Source of the DNA: Streptomyces thermolilacinus SPC6
Lineage (GTDB): Bacteria; Actinomycetota; Actinomycetes; Streptomycetales; Streptomycetaceae
Length of the DNA: 64,000 nt
Reading direction: 5' to 3'
Assembly (NCBI RefSeq): GCF_000478605.2
Contig: NZ_ASHX02000001.1
Span: forward strand, 3,573,895-3,637,894
The position numbers and the translations under genes were made by a program. Below, in pieces: positions 33,037 to 43,400 of this stretch; within the stretch, counting starts at the first letter, position 1, and each line of letters opens with the position of its first letter. The notes below the pieces were generated by a model, which worked only from the letters and a program-made list of their open reading frames with translations, was not told where the DNA came from and searched no databases.

Positions 33037-33930
33037 TCAACGGCACTTCACGGTCGGCCCGTCGACCATGGCCCCGGCGACCTGCTGGCCGTTCGGCGTC
33101 CAGTAGCCGAGCTTCGACACGACGGTCGAGCAGGTGTCGGCCGGGATCGTGACATGGACGGTCACGGTGGCGGGACGGCCGGGCTGGAGGTCGGTGAGGG
33201 CGCAGTCCAGCGCGTGCGGGCTGCGGGCGGTGGAGGGGTAGCGGCCGGTCAGCGGGTTGACGCAGCGCACGTCGGTGGAGTCGAGCCGGATGCCGGTGCC
33301 GGGCTCGCCGATGAGCCCCAGGCGGGCGCTGCCGTCGCCGTCGTCGGCGGTCCGCTCGACCGTGTACGTGAGGGTGGTGGTCGTACCGGGGGCGAGCGCG
33401 GCCGGGGGCGCGACCTCGATGCGGTGCCCGGACACGGGCTTGGGCGCGGCGAAGGTGAATGTCCCCTCGACGGTGCCGGTCAGCGGCACGGCGCCGGTCC
33501 GGGGCGCGCCGCCCAGGCTGACGGCGGCCGTGAACGCGTACGTGCCGGGCCCCGGGTACGTGGCGCGGCCGCCCAGGGTGCCGGACGCGGTGTCGTCCTC
33601 GTCGTCGCCCCGGCGGGCGGTCCACGTACCGGAGACGGTGCAGGCGCAGTCGGCGGCGGCGGTCACGGTCATGTTGGCCCCGGCGACGGTGACGCACAGT
33701 CCGACGGCGGGCCCGGCGGGCCGTTCGTCCCCGCTCTGCTCCAGGGGCGCGGCGGGGGAGCAGGTGATCACGGCCGGCGGGGGCGCGGCGGGCACCCCCG
33801 CGGAGGGCGCGGCGGCCGGGGCGGCCGGGGCGGCGCCCGCGAGGACGGGCACCCCGGCGGAGGGCGCGGCGCCCGCGAGGACGGTCAGGCCCGCCACGGC
33901 GAGGGCCGTCAGGGGAGTTCCGAGACGCAC
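33037..33930 (-). CDS. Secreted protein of unknown function, beta-rich
   Basis: A 297-residue precursor. The signal peptide runs to about residue 25; then an Ala/Pro/Gly-rich linker contains two near-repeats of A-P-S-A-G-V-P. The rest is rich in beta-type sequence with several cysteines (C-S-P, L-C-V-T-V, C-A-C-T-V, R-C-V-N, D-C-A-L, T-C-S-T, K-C-R), suggesting disulphide-stabilised Ig-like domains. Strings such as P-G-T-Y-A-F-T-A-A-V and P-G-R-P-A-T-V-T-V-H-V-T-I-P fit cell-surface Ig-like folds. No named family is recognised. It is convergent with the beta-propeller gene. Confidence 0.65.
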   Translation of the reverse strand: MRLGTPLTALAVAGLTVLAGAAPSAGVPVLAGAAPAAPAAAPSAGVPAAPPPAVITCSPAAPLEQSGDERPAGPAVGLCVTVAGANMTVTAAADCACTVSGTWTARRGDDEDDTASGTLGGRATYPGPGTYAFTAAVSLGGAPRTGAVPLTGTVEGTFTFAAPKPVSGHRIEVAPPAALAPGTTTTLTYTVERTADDGDGSARLGLIGEPGTGIRLDSTDVRCVNPLTGRYPSTARSPHALDCALTDLQPGRPATVTVHVTIPADTCSTVVSKLGYWTPNGQQVAGAMVDGPTVKCR

Positions 33931-34085
33931 TGCGTGCCTCCAGGTCTGTGCTGCTGCGTCGGCTGTACCCCACCGATCCTGCGCGCCCCCCGCCCGCCCC
34001 GCGCGCCGACTGCTCCATCAGGCGCACGCCGCGTCGCCCCCGGCGCCTCCCGACAGGGCCGGGCGCTTCCGCCCCCGACGGCCCG

Positions 34086-34856
34086 TCAGCCGCGTGCCGC
34101 CCGAGCCTCCGCGACCCTCGCCTCGAACCCCCGCACCAGGCACCGCAGCCCGAACGCGAAGTGGTCGAACTCCACCGAGAACGTGTCCTCCGAGAGCTGC
34201 GCCATCAGCGGGAACCGCCCGCTCTCCATGACCCGGGACAGGATCGGCTCCTGGCTGCTCCAGAACTCCTCGTCGCTGACGCCGGTCTCCTTCGCCGCCT
34301 CCGCCGCGTCGATCTCCATCCGGGCGATGCCGCTGGTGAAGCTCTGCACGGCGATGATCACCGACAGGGTCTCGGGGTCGCTCAGCCCCATCCCGCGCAG
34401 CGCCGCCAAGGCCGCCTCCAGACCGCGCAGCGAGCCGGGGCCGAGGACGCTGCGGCTCTGGTTGACCTTCAGCAGCCAGGGGTGGCGCCGGTACAGGCGG
34501 AGATGGCCGCGTGCCAGGGCCTCGACGCCCTCGCGCCAGTCGTCCGGGGGCTCGGGCGCGCCGGGCGGCGGGTCCTGCACCCGGTCGAGCATCAGGTCCA
34601 GCAGCTCGGCCTTGCCGGGGACGTATCGGTACAGGGACATCGTGCCGGTGCCCAGCTCGGCCGACAGCCGCCGCATCGACACGGCGCCGAGCCCCTCCGC
34701 GTCGGCCAGCTCGACCGCCGCCGTGACGATCCGGTCCAGGGTCAGCCCCCGTTTCGGCCCGCGACTGGGCGGTTCGCCCGTCCCCCACAGGAGCTCCAGG
34801 CTGCGGTTGACGTCCCCGCTGCCGCTCGTGGTCGTGTCGCTCGCGCTGCCGGTCAT
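34086..34856 (-). CDS. TetR-family regulator of the adjacent ABC exporter
   Basis: A 256-residue TetR protein. After a ~35-residue Ser/Thr-rich lead, the HTH reads I-V-T-A-A-V-E-L-A-D-A-E-G-L-G, then S-M-R-R-L-S-A-E-L-G-T-G-T-M-S-L-Y-R-Y-V, the TetR class with a C-terminal TetR_C_1-like domain. The ATG at 34856 is preferred; ORF sequence further upstream would run through the operator. It is divergent from the DrrAB-like genes, and the inverted repeat between them is its likely site. Confidence 0.9.
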   Translation of the reverse strand: MTGSASDTTTSGSGDVNRSLELLWGTGEPPSRGPKRGLTLDRIVTAAVELADAEGLGAVSMRRLSAELGTGTMSLYRYVPGKAELLDLMLDRVQDPPPGAPEPPDDWREGVEALARGHLRLYRRHPWLLKVNQSRSVLGPGSLRGLEAALAALRGMGLSDPETLSVIIAVQSFTSGIARMEIDAAEAAKETGVSDEEFWSSQEPILSRVMESGRFPLMAQLSEDTFSVEFDHFAFGLRCLVRGFEARVAEARAARG

Positions 34857-34898
34857 GGCGTCAGCGTACGGCCCGGGAAAGGCTTCGGCCGAAAAACT

Positions 34899-34934
34899 GA
34901 GTACGCCGTACGCTTCGTTGGGTACGGTGTACTC
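34899..34934. promoter_or_regulatory. TetR operator between regulator and ABC exporter genes
   Basis: GAGTACGCCGTAC (34899-34911) and GTACGGTGTACTC (34922-34934) are inverted repeats matching at 12 of 13 positions, separated by 10 bases. The site lies 43 bases from the TetR start and 62 bases from the ABC gene start, so one bound repressor could control both directions. Confidence 0.72.
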
Positions 34935-34995
34935 GGTTTCGGTGCGGCGGGTCTGGCGGCACCGGTGCGAGCCGACGGCGACAGAGGGGAACCGA

Positions 34996-35991
34996 GTGGA
35001 CACGACCTATGCGATCAGGGCCGAAGGCCTGCGGAAGGAGTACGGCGGCGAACCCGCCCTGGACGGCTTCGACCTGGCCGTGCGCCCCGGCACGGTCCAC
35101 GGGCTGCTCGGGCCCAACGGCGCGGGGAAGACCACCGCCGTGCGGGTCCTCGCCACGCTGCGGCGGCTCGACGGCGGGCGCGCCGAGGTGGCCGGGGTGG
35201 ACGTGGCCCGCCACCCCGGCCGGGTACGGGCGCTGATCGGCCTCACCGGCCAGTACGCCGCCGTGGACGAGATCCTGACCGGCCGTCAGAACCTGGAGAT
35301 GTTCGGCCGCCTCTTCCACCTCGGCCGTCGCGGCGCCCGGCGGCGCGCCGGTGAGCTGCTGGAGCGGTTCGGCCTGACGGAGGCCGCCGACCGGGGCGTC
35401 GAGGGGTACAGCGGCGGCATGCGGCGCCGCCTCGACCTGGCCGCCTCGATGATCCTCGCGCCCCGCGTGCTGTTCCTGGACGAGCCGACGACGGGCCTCG
35501 ACCCCCGCGCCAGGGGTGAGGTGTGGGACGCCGTGCGGAACCTGGTCGCGGGCGGCACGACCGTCCTGCTGACCACGCAGTACCTGGACGAGGCCGACCA
35601 GTTGGCGTCGCACGTCACCGTCATCGACCGGGGCCGCGCCATCGCGGACGACACTCCCGAGGCGCTCAAGGACCGCGTCGGCGGCGACCGCGTCGAGGTC
35701 GTCGCCGCCGACCCGGCCGACCTGCCCCGCGTCGCCGGGGCCGTGGCCCGCGTCAGCGACGGCGCGCCGCACGTCGCGGAGGCCGAGCGGCGCGTCCACG
35801 CCCAGGTGCGTGACCGGGTCGAGGCCCTCACGGAGGTCGCGCGGGTCCTGCGCGACGAGGGCGTGCCGATCGAGGACATCGGGCTGCGCAGGCCGACGCT
35901 GGACGACGTGTTCCTGCGCCTGACCGGCGCCGAAGCCGACCGGACGGCCGCCGCGCCCGCCATCCGCACCCGCGAAGGAGCCGCCGCGTGA
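34996..35991 (+). CDS. ABC transporter ATP-binding protein, DrrA type
   Basis: A 331-residue ATPase of the daunorubicin-resistance (DrrA) family. Walker A is G-P-N-G-A-G-K-T-T (39-47), signature Y-S-G-G-M (138-142) and Walker [13 protein letters not shown] (158-169); the typical C-terminal extension follows. It powers export of a hydrophobic compound through the permease encoded next, with which it overlaps by GTGA. GTG start with GAGGGGA 5 bases upstream. It is controlled by the divergent TetR. Confidence 0.95.
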   Translation: MDTTYAIRAEGLRKEYGGEPALDGFDLAVRPGTVHGLLGPNGAGKTTAVRVLATLRRLDGGRAEVAGVDVARHPGRVRALIGLTGQYAAVDEILTGRQNLEMFGRLFHLGRRGARRRAGELLERFGLTEAADRGVEGYSGGMRRRLDLAASMILAPRVLFLDEPTTGLDPRARGEVWDAVRNLVAGGTTVLLTTQYLDEADQLASHVTVIDRGRAIADDTPEALKDRVGGDRVEVVAADPADLPRVAGAVARVSDGAPHVAEAERRVHAQVRDRVEALTEVARVLRDEGVPIEDIGLRRPTLDDVFLRLTGAEADRTAAAPAIRTREGAAA

Positions 35992-36866
35992 GCACCCTGG
36001 CACCCCACCCCGCACCCCGCCCCGAGCTCTCCGCCGCGCCCGTGCCCCTCGCGGGCCGGTCGCGGGCCTACTGGGCGGTCGCGGACTGCTGGAACATCGT
36101 CCGCCGCACCCTCGTCCACTACCGCCGGAAGCCCGTCTTCATCGCCTGGCAGCTGGGCTTCCCCATCGTCTCCGTCCTGCTGTACGGCTATGTCTTCGGC
36201 GGGGCGATGCGGCCGCCGGGCGGCGGCGACGGCGGCACGGCCGCGGACTACCGCGCGTACCTGATGCCCGGCATGTTCGTGACGACGATGGCCTTCGGTT
36301 TCATGAGCACCGCCACGGCCGTGGTCACGGACGCGCAGAAGGGCGTCACCGACCGGTTCCGCTCCATGCCGATGGCCCCGTCCGCGGTGGTGACGGGACG
36401 CGGGGTCACCGACCTGCTCACCGCGTGCGCGGAGTTGACGATCCTGGCCGCGACGGCGCTGGCGATGGGCTGGCGCGCGGACGGCGGGGTGGCCGCGACG
36501 GCCGGGGCGTTCGCCCTGCTGCTGTGGCTGCGGTTCGCCCTGATCTGGCTGGGGGTGTGGCTGGGACTCGTACTGCCGAACGCCGAGGCGGCCGGTTCGC
36601 TGTACGCCGTGGCGTTCCCGCTGACCATGATCTCCAGCATCTTCGTGCCGACGTCCACCATGCCTGGCTGGCTGGGGGCGGTGGCCGCCTGGAACCCGCT
36701 GTCCTCCACCGCGTCGGCGGCACGCGGCCTGTTCGGCAACGAGGTGGCGTCGGACGGAAGCTGGGTGCAGGAGAACGCCCTGCTGATGGCGGTGGTGTGG
36801 CCGCTGGCCGTCACGGCCGTCTGCCTGCCGCTGGCCGTGCGGCGCTTCCGCGGGCTCAGCCGGTGA
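35988..36866 (+). CDS. ABC-2 type permease, DrrB type
   Basis: A 292-residue membrane protein with six hydrophobic segments (around residues 48-68, 95-120, 139-159, 172-192, 203-223 and 262-282). It has the ABC-2 hallmarks [11 protein letters not shown] and V-F-G-G-A-M-R near the first segments, and [10 protein letters not shown] before the last. It forms an exporter with the preceding ATPase, whose stop it overlaps. The substrate is unknown; the TetR partner suggests induction by a toxic compound. Confidence 0.93.
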   Translation: MSTLAPHPAPRPELSAAPVPLAGRSRAYWAVADCWNIVRRTLVHYRRKPVFIAWQLGFPIVSVLLYGYVFGGAMRPPGGGDGGTAADYRAYLMPGMFVTTMAFGFMSTATAVVTDAQKGVTDRFRSMPMAPSAVVTGRGVTDLLTACAELTILAATALAMGWRADGGVAATAGAFALLLWLRFALIWLGVWLGLVLPNAEAAGSLYAVAFPLTMISSIFVPTSTMPGWLGAVAAWNPLSSTASAARGLFGNEVASDGSWVQENALLMAVVWPLAVTAVCLPLAVRRFRGLSR

Positions 36867-36976
36867 GCGGGCGGGTCCGAACCGCCTTGCGCTGAGCCGC
36901 GGTTGAGGCCCTGCCGCCCCCGGTGGCCGAGTCCGTACCGGGGAGGGGCGGCGCGATGGAGCCGATACGAGGCGGT

Positions 36977-37014
36977 GGGCGGGTCCGCGGAGGGGGAGTC
37001 CCGCGGACCCGCCC
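36977..37014. terminator. Strong bidirectional terminator
   Basis: GGGCGGGTCCGCGG (36977-36990) and CCGCGGACCCGCCC (37001-37014) form a perfect 14-bp stem with a 10-base loop, between the convergent ABC permease and DUF4360 genes. Confidence 0.85.
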
Positions 37015-37124
37015 GGTCACGGGAGGCGGCCGTGGTCGGGGATGCCGCCCGTGACGACAGGGGGCCGGCCGGCGGCTGGGCGGTCCACCGGCCGGGCCGT
37101 CGGCTCAGTGGCCCGTCGGGCCCG

Positions 37125-37814
37125 TCACCGGCCGGGGCACTCCTTCCACGCCAGCCGGTAGACCGTGCGGATGTCGCCGTCCGTGGAGTCCATGGCGATG
37201 AAGCTGTTGGTCCTCGCCGTGTCGGAGGTGCCGCCGCTGACCCGCAGCTCGGTGTTGATGTTGAAGTTGCGCTTCACCCCGCACGGCGCCCAGACCAGCT
37301 GCCCCCAGTCCGTCTCGTCGGTGACCTGCCAGTTGTTGTCGTACGGCCCCCGGAACGGGTGCTGGCGCGCCGCCGTGTCGGGCGAGCCCTGGAAGTAGTA
37401 CGACGCCTTCTGCGTGGCCCAGGCGCCGTGCTCCAGGTGGGCGTACCCGCGGTAGTCGGCGCTGGCCACGGCGTACGTGAAGCCGTGCGGGACGTGCACG
37501 ATCAGGTTGAGCTGGCAGTTCTTGCGGAAGTCGGTCGGCTTGGAGCCGACGCCGACCTGCGCCAGGTACTGGCTGTAGGTGACGGTGAAGGCCGTGTTGT
37601 CGGGGGCGACGGCGACGGCGGCCGTACCCGCGGGACAGCCCGAGCCGTTGACCGTCGCGATCTCGATGACGATCTTGTCGGGCGGGGCGAAGATGCCGCT
37701 GCCTCCGGCCTGGGCCGCGCCGGGCGCGAGGAGCGTGCCCCCGACGAGCGCGGCGGTCGCGCCGCCGGTCACCAGGGCGCGGGCGGTACGTCTTCTGGAG
37801 CGGGACGAGGACAT
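37125..37814 (-). CDS. Secreted DUF4360 protein
   Basis: A 229-residue precursor. Residues 1-33 are a signal peptide with an S-R-S-R-R-R-T start, a hydrophobic core and A-Q-A-G-G cleavage. The mature part matches DUF4360: I-V-I-E-I-A-T-V-N-G-S-G-C-P-A-G-T, F-T-V-T-Y-S-Q-Y and C-Q-L-N-L-I-V-H-V-P-H-G-F-T-Y. Conserved cysteines are present. This family occurs in Streptomyces and filamentous fungi as extracellular proteins of unknown role. The ATG at 37814 is chosen to begin at the signal; GAGAG precedes it. Confidence 0.85.
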   Translation of the reverse strand: MSSSRSRRRTARALVTGGATAALVGGTLLAPGAAQAGGSGIFAPPDKIVIEIATVNGSGCPAGTAAVAVAPDNTAFTVTYSQYLAQVGVGSKPTDFRKNCQLNLIVHVPHGFTYAVASADYRGYAHLEHGAWATQKASYYFQGSPDTAARQHPFRGPYDNNWQVTDETDWGQLVWAPCGVKRNFNINTELRVSGGTSDTARTNSFIAMDSTDGDIRTVYRLAWKECPGR

Positions 37815-38000
37815 GAGGCTCTCCGTTCGGTTGCCCGGTCGAAGTGGGGGGTTCAACCGAGAGCGAGAACATGTCAAACATTCAAACGGTTCGGGCCGCT
37901 TTGACCCGCTCCGTCCGGACGGTAGGGATGTTAGGGACGCGGAGCCGCCCCGGACAGGGCGGAAACAGGCCGGATGCGCGCGGGGCACGGCCGGGTACGG

Positions 38001-38054
38001 CGAGGGGCCCGGTGCGGCACGCGTCGGAGGACGCGCGCCGCACCGGGCCCCTCG
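38001..38054. terminator. Terminator of serC, 18-bp perfect stem
   Basis: CGAGGGGCCCGGTGCGGC (38001-38018) pairs perfectly with GCCGCACCGGGCCCCTCG (38037-38054). It lies 20 bases past the serC stop and is the longest perfect hairpin noted in this window. Confidence 0.9.
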
Positions 38055-38073
38055 GCAGGTCCCGAGGCCGGAA

Positions 38074-39201
<1,128 letters not shown>

Positions 39202-39278
39202 CTATCGGTTCGGCCCCGCCCGCCGGGCCCACCGTCCGCCGTCTGAGACACGCCGTCCCCCGTGCGGAAGGCCGCGAC

Positions 39279-39306
39279 GCCCGCGGGGCCGGGTGGCCCC
39301 GCGGGC
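39279..39306. terminator. Terminator downstream of the small membrane protein gene
   Basis: GCCCGCGGGGCC and GGCCCCGCGGGC form a perfect 12-bp stem with a 4-base loop, 43 bases past the stop at 39350 on the minus strand. Confidence 0.8.
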
Positions 39307-39314
39307 ATCCGCGC

Positions 39315-39369
39315 TCACCGGCGGGACGGGTCGCACGGGCGTCCGGCGTTCACCGGCGGGACGGGTCGC
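39315..39369. repeat. Duplicated 3' end of a small membrane protein gene
   Basis: TCACCGGCGGGACGGGTCGC occurs at 39315-39334 and again at 39350-39369, 35 bases apart. The second copy contains the stop codon and last codons (D-P-S-R-R) of the gene at 39350-39715; the first is a non-coding duplicate between that gene and its terminator. Confidence 0.65.
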
Positions 39370-39715
39370 CGAGGTGCTTGATCTTCTCGAACGGGTAGGC
39401 CCCGATGACCACCACGGCCAGGCCGTAGAGGGCGAGGACCGCCAGCCCCCAGGTGGAGACGGATTTGCCGCCGTCACTGAGGATGACGCTGCCGACCGGG
39501 ACGAGCGGGGCGAAACTGAGCGCCGCCGCCCCGGTGCACCAGAAGGCCACCAGGCTGTTCGCCCGCTGCCGCAGGGCGGGGTCCGCCTTCACGGCCGCGG
39601 GCACCTCGTACCCGTCGGACCGGTCGCAGACCCTGCCCCGGTACCCGGTGCGGGCCGCCAGCGAGCTGGCCACACCCAGCAGGAGGAAGCAGCCGAAGAT
39701 GAACATGTAGGCCAT
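39350..39715 (-). CDS. Small membrane protein of unknown function
   Basis: A 121-residue protein with three hydrophobic helices (about residues 1-21, 55-80 and 88-108), a Cys/Asp-containing loop after the first helix (R-V-C-D-R-S-D-G-Y-E-V-P-A) and a basic C-terminus. It starts 33 bases after the stop of the secreted Gly/Ala-rich peptide gene on the same strand, so the two probably form an operon. Its size and layout would suit an immunity or accessory protein for the peptide, but that is speculation; no family is recognised. Confidence 0.7.
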   Translation of the reverse strand: MAYMFIFGCFLLLGVASSLAARTGYRGRVCDRSDGYEVPAAVKADPALRQRANSLVAFWCTGAAALSFAPLVPVGSVILSDGGKSVSTWGLAVLALYGLAVVVIGAYPFEKIKHLGDPSRR

Positions 39716-39748
39716 GCCTGCTCCGGATTCGTCGCGCGGGGGGCGAGC

Positions 39749-40267
39749 CTAGCGGACGTACTTGATGATGAAGGCGATCACCATGTTGATGGCCTTGTTC
39801 TTCACCCAGCCCGGCAGGAACTTCCATACGACGCCGCCGATCTCGCCGCCGAGGCAGCCGATGATCGCGTTCCGGACGTAGGTCTTCTTGCTGGACGCCT
39901 TGCCCGCGGCGATGTCGCTCAGCACCGAGGTGGGGATGCTGGCGAGGGCGCCCTTCGCGCACCACGCGGCCGCGCCGATGGCGGCCGCCGCGATAGGGAA
40001 CGCGCGGGTCTGGACGCCGCCGGAGGGATTCTGCGCCATCGCCTTCTGCATCTCGGCGATGGCCTCCGGCCCCATCTCCTTCTCGATGTACCGGCGCTGC
40101 TCCGGCGTGAGCGCGGGCGTCCGCGACTCGGCGCCGGCCGTGGTGCCGGCCTTCCCCCCGGTGGTGTCGGCGGCCACGGCGCCGGGCGCGGCGACGGCGA
40201 GGAGGGCCGCGCTCGTGATGGTGGCGACGGCGGCCAGCGATATGCGGCGCGTGGTGGTGTTGCGCAC
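39749..40267 (-). CDS. Secreted Gly/Ala-rich amphipathic protein
   Basis: A 172-residue precursor beginning V-R-N-T-T-T-R-R-I-S-L. The Sec signal is cut near A-V-A-A-D at residue 34. After an acidic spacer with P-E-Q-R-R-Y-I-E-K-E-M-G-P-E, the last 85 residues are hydrophobic and glycine-rich with two cysteines (103 and 138): A-A-A-A-I-G-A-A-A-W-C-A-K-G-A-L, R-N-A-I-I-G-C-L-G-G-E-I-G-G-V-V-W and N-M-V-I-A-F-I-I-K-Y. This resembles pore-forming bacteriocin-like regions but matches no family I know. GTG start at 40267 with AGGGGAA 6 bases upstream. Confidence 0.68.
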   Translation of the reverse strand: MRNTTTRRISLAAVATITSAALLAVAAPGAVAADTTGGKAGTTAGAESRTPALTPEQRRYIEKEMGPEAIAEMQKAMAQNPSGGVQTRAFPIAAAAIGAAAWCAKGALASIPTSVLSDIAAGKASSKKTYVRNAIIGCLGGEIGGVVWKFLPGWVKNKAINMVIAFIIKYVR

Positions 40268-40434
40268 GTTGGTTTCCCCTGTTTGTCGTTGCGTCGCCTC
40301 CAGGTCGGGGAGGCGACCGCGTGATCGGCGTCTCCTGGTCAGGGAGATGATCACGAACGAGATCCTGACATCCCGCAGGGGTGGGGAAAGGCCCTGCCGT
40401 CAGTGAAAAGGATCACCGGCGGGGGGTGGAACCA

Positions 40435-43400
40435 TCACGCCTCCGGGGAGCCGAGGGCGGTGTCCGTGTCCTGGCCGCCCCACCCTTGCGGGCTCCGCCA
40501 GATGACATGGACGCCGAAGACGCCGCGGACCGTGTCGGCCGACCAGTCCTCGGCGGGCGGTCCGGAGAGCACCAGGTAGAGGCGGTCGGCGGGGGTGGAC
40601 AGGGTGTGGTTGATCTCCAGCAGGCGGGTCGCCCCGGAACGGAGGTCCGCGTAGGAGGAGCGGCCGGCGCCGAGTGCCTCGTACAGGAAGTGCCCCCGTC
40701 CGGTGGCGCAGGCCACGTCGACGACGGGGGAGTCGGTGGGCTGGAGGTCCGCCCAGAGGAGCGCCGACTTCAGCGCGTGGCGGACCGCCTCGTGCTTCTT
40801 GCAGGCGCGGTCGGCTTCGGCGGCCGCCTCCAGCTCACGCAACAATTCCGCGTGGCCGGTCGGGCTCGGTGCGGCGGTGGCGCTGTCCGCGGTCGTCATC
40901 GGCTCGTCGTCCTTCTGCTCGGGCTGCTGCGGGGCGGCGGGCGCCGCGTCGTCGGGGTGCGGTGCCGCGCCGTCGGGGTGCGGTGCCGCGTCGGTGGCGA
41001 ACCGGGCCTGGAGCGTCCGGCGGGCCTCCGCGAGGGCCTGTGTCCAGCCGGAGGCCGCCAGCTCCTCCCGGAGGCGGCCGGTGTCCAAAGTGCCGTCCTT
41101 GAGCGCGCGGTTGGTCCTCGCCGCGAGGTCGCGCAGCACGCCGAGCCTCTCCCTGCCGGGTGCGCCGAGCAGGTGCAGGACGTCCACCCAGTCGGCCTGG
41201 TCGCGCCGCAGGACGCGGCCCGCCATGCCCTGGAGCTCCGAGAGACGACCGCGGGCGTCGGCCACCTCACCGCCGTGCTCGGTCAGTTCGGCCAGGACGT
41301 CGAGCGCCGCGACGTAGCGGCCCGCCATCCTCTCCGAGACGGGCGACCGGCCGCGCTGGTCGGCGGTGAGCACGGTCTGGTTGGTCTCGTTCGCGAAGAC
41401 CCAGCAGTCCAGCTCCTCACCCTGCCGCGGCGGCACCGAGCCGTGCCGGACGGTCAGCACCAGGGGACGGTCGATCCCGGGGGAGAGCGGCCTGACCTTG
41501 TAGCGGCCGCCGGGGGCCCGGCCCACCACCTCGACCCGGACGTCCGTCCCGACACGGGGGAGAGGCGCGGGCGCCGGCTTCGGGGGGGTCCCTGACGCCT
41601 CCCCGGCACGGCTGCCCCGCGTGCCGGGGTCCCCGGAGCCGCTACCGCTGCCGCCGGTTGCGGTGAGTGCTTCCGGCAGCGGGGCCGTGTGCAGGACGGT
41701 CAGGCTCTGCGTGCTGCGGGTGAGGGCCACGTACAGCTGCCGCAGCCCCGCGGGGCCCCGGTCCGCGATGGTGGCGGGCTCCACGACGAGGACGTGGTCG
41801 TACTCCATGCCCTTGGCCTGGGCGGCGGCCAGCACGGACACCGCCTCGCGGTTCCGGTCGCCGATGTCGCCGCTCCGGTCGAGCCCGCGGCCGATCTCGT
41901 CGAGCCAGTCCGAGTCGTCGGGAACGATGACGGCCACGGATCGCAGCGTGCTGCCGTCGCTGCTGCCCACGAGGCGGGCGACCTGCGCCACGGTGTCCTC
42001 CAGCAGCTTCCACGGCTCGGTCGCCACCGTCCGTACGGCGTCCGCACCAGCCTCGCGCACGGCACGGGGGTACGGGAGACCCGGCGCGACCGTCCGCGCG
42101 AGCGGGGCGACGAACTCCATGATCTCGGCCGGTACGCGGTAACTGGTGCCGAGCTCCGCGACGTTCCAGTCGCCGTGGTCGGAGAGCAGCGCGCCGAGCC
42201 GGTCCCAGTCGGCCGGGATGTGCGGGCCCGTCGCCTGTGCCAGGTCGCCGAGGACGGTCATGGAGCCGCCCACGGCGCAGCGCCGCCGCAGGGCCCGCGC
42301 CTGCATCGGCGTGAGGTCCTGGGCCTCGTCCACGACGATGTGGCCGTAACGCCGGGGCGTTTCCCCGCTGATGAGGACCCGCAGCTCCTCCAGGCAGACG
42401 TGGTCGTCCAGCGTCCACGGGTCGGCGTCGGCGCTGGCCGCGCGGGGCCGCAGCAGCGCCGCCTGCTCGTCCTCGTCCAGGACGCCGTCCGCGCAGGCGC
42501 GCAGGAGGTCGGGCGAGTCGTAGAGGGTGCGCAGGGCCTCCCGGGCGCCCGGCGACGGCCAGACCCGCTCCACCAGGCGTTCGACGCGGCGGTTGCGCTC
42601 CAGGTCGCGGCGGATCGTGCCGGTCTGCCCGCGCCGGGGCGCGATGTCGGACAGCTCCCGCAGGAGGCGGTCCACGAGCAGGCCCCGGAAGCGGTCGCGC
42701 CGCTCCCGGTAGGGGCCGTCGCCGCTGTGGGCCCGGTCGAGGAGGGCGAGGACCTCGGAGCGCGGTACGCGCAGGGTCGTGCTGCCGGCGGTGACGACGA
42801 CGGCGGGCTCGTCGCCCTCGAAGGACGGCGCGACGGTGAGGTCGTCGAGGGCCTCGGGCCGGTACTCGCTCTCGACGCGGCGCCGCAGGACGGCGGCCAT
42901 GCGCTCGTCCGACTTCACGGCCCGCGCCCGGGGCGTGTCGGTGCCGCGCACCTCCCCCTCCCAGAGCCGGTCGAGCTGGACGGCGTTGACGTCACGGGTG
43001 CCCAGCGTGGGCAGGACCTGGCCGACGTAGTCGAGGAACCGCTGGTGGGGGCCGATGACCAGGATGTCCTGGGCCTTGAAGTGACCGTTGTCGACCAGCC
43101 AGGTGACGCGGTGGAGGCCGACCGCGGACTTGCCGGTGCCGGGCCCGCCCTGGATGACGACGATGTCCGACGGGGAGCCGGTGACCAGTTCCATCTGGTC
43201 GCGGCGGATGGTCTCCACGATGTCCCGCATGCGGCCGCTGCGGGACCGCTGCAGCTCGCGCAGCAGGAAGTCGTCCGGCTGGAACGGCTTCCGGCGCCGA
43301 CGGCGGGCGATGTCCCCCGGCGTGGGGACCGGCGCGGGCCCGTCCGCGCCCGCCGGTTCTTCGGCATCGGTGCCCGCCGGGACCTGAGCAGCGGTGCCCG

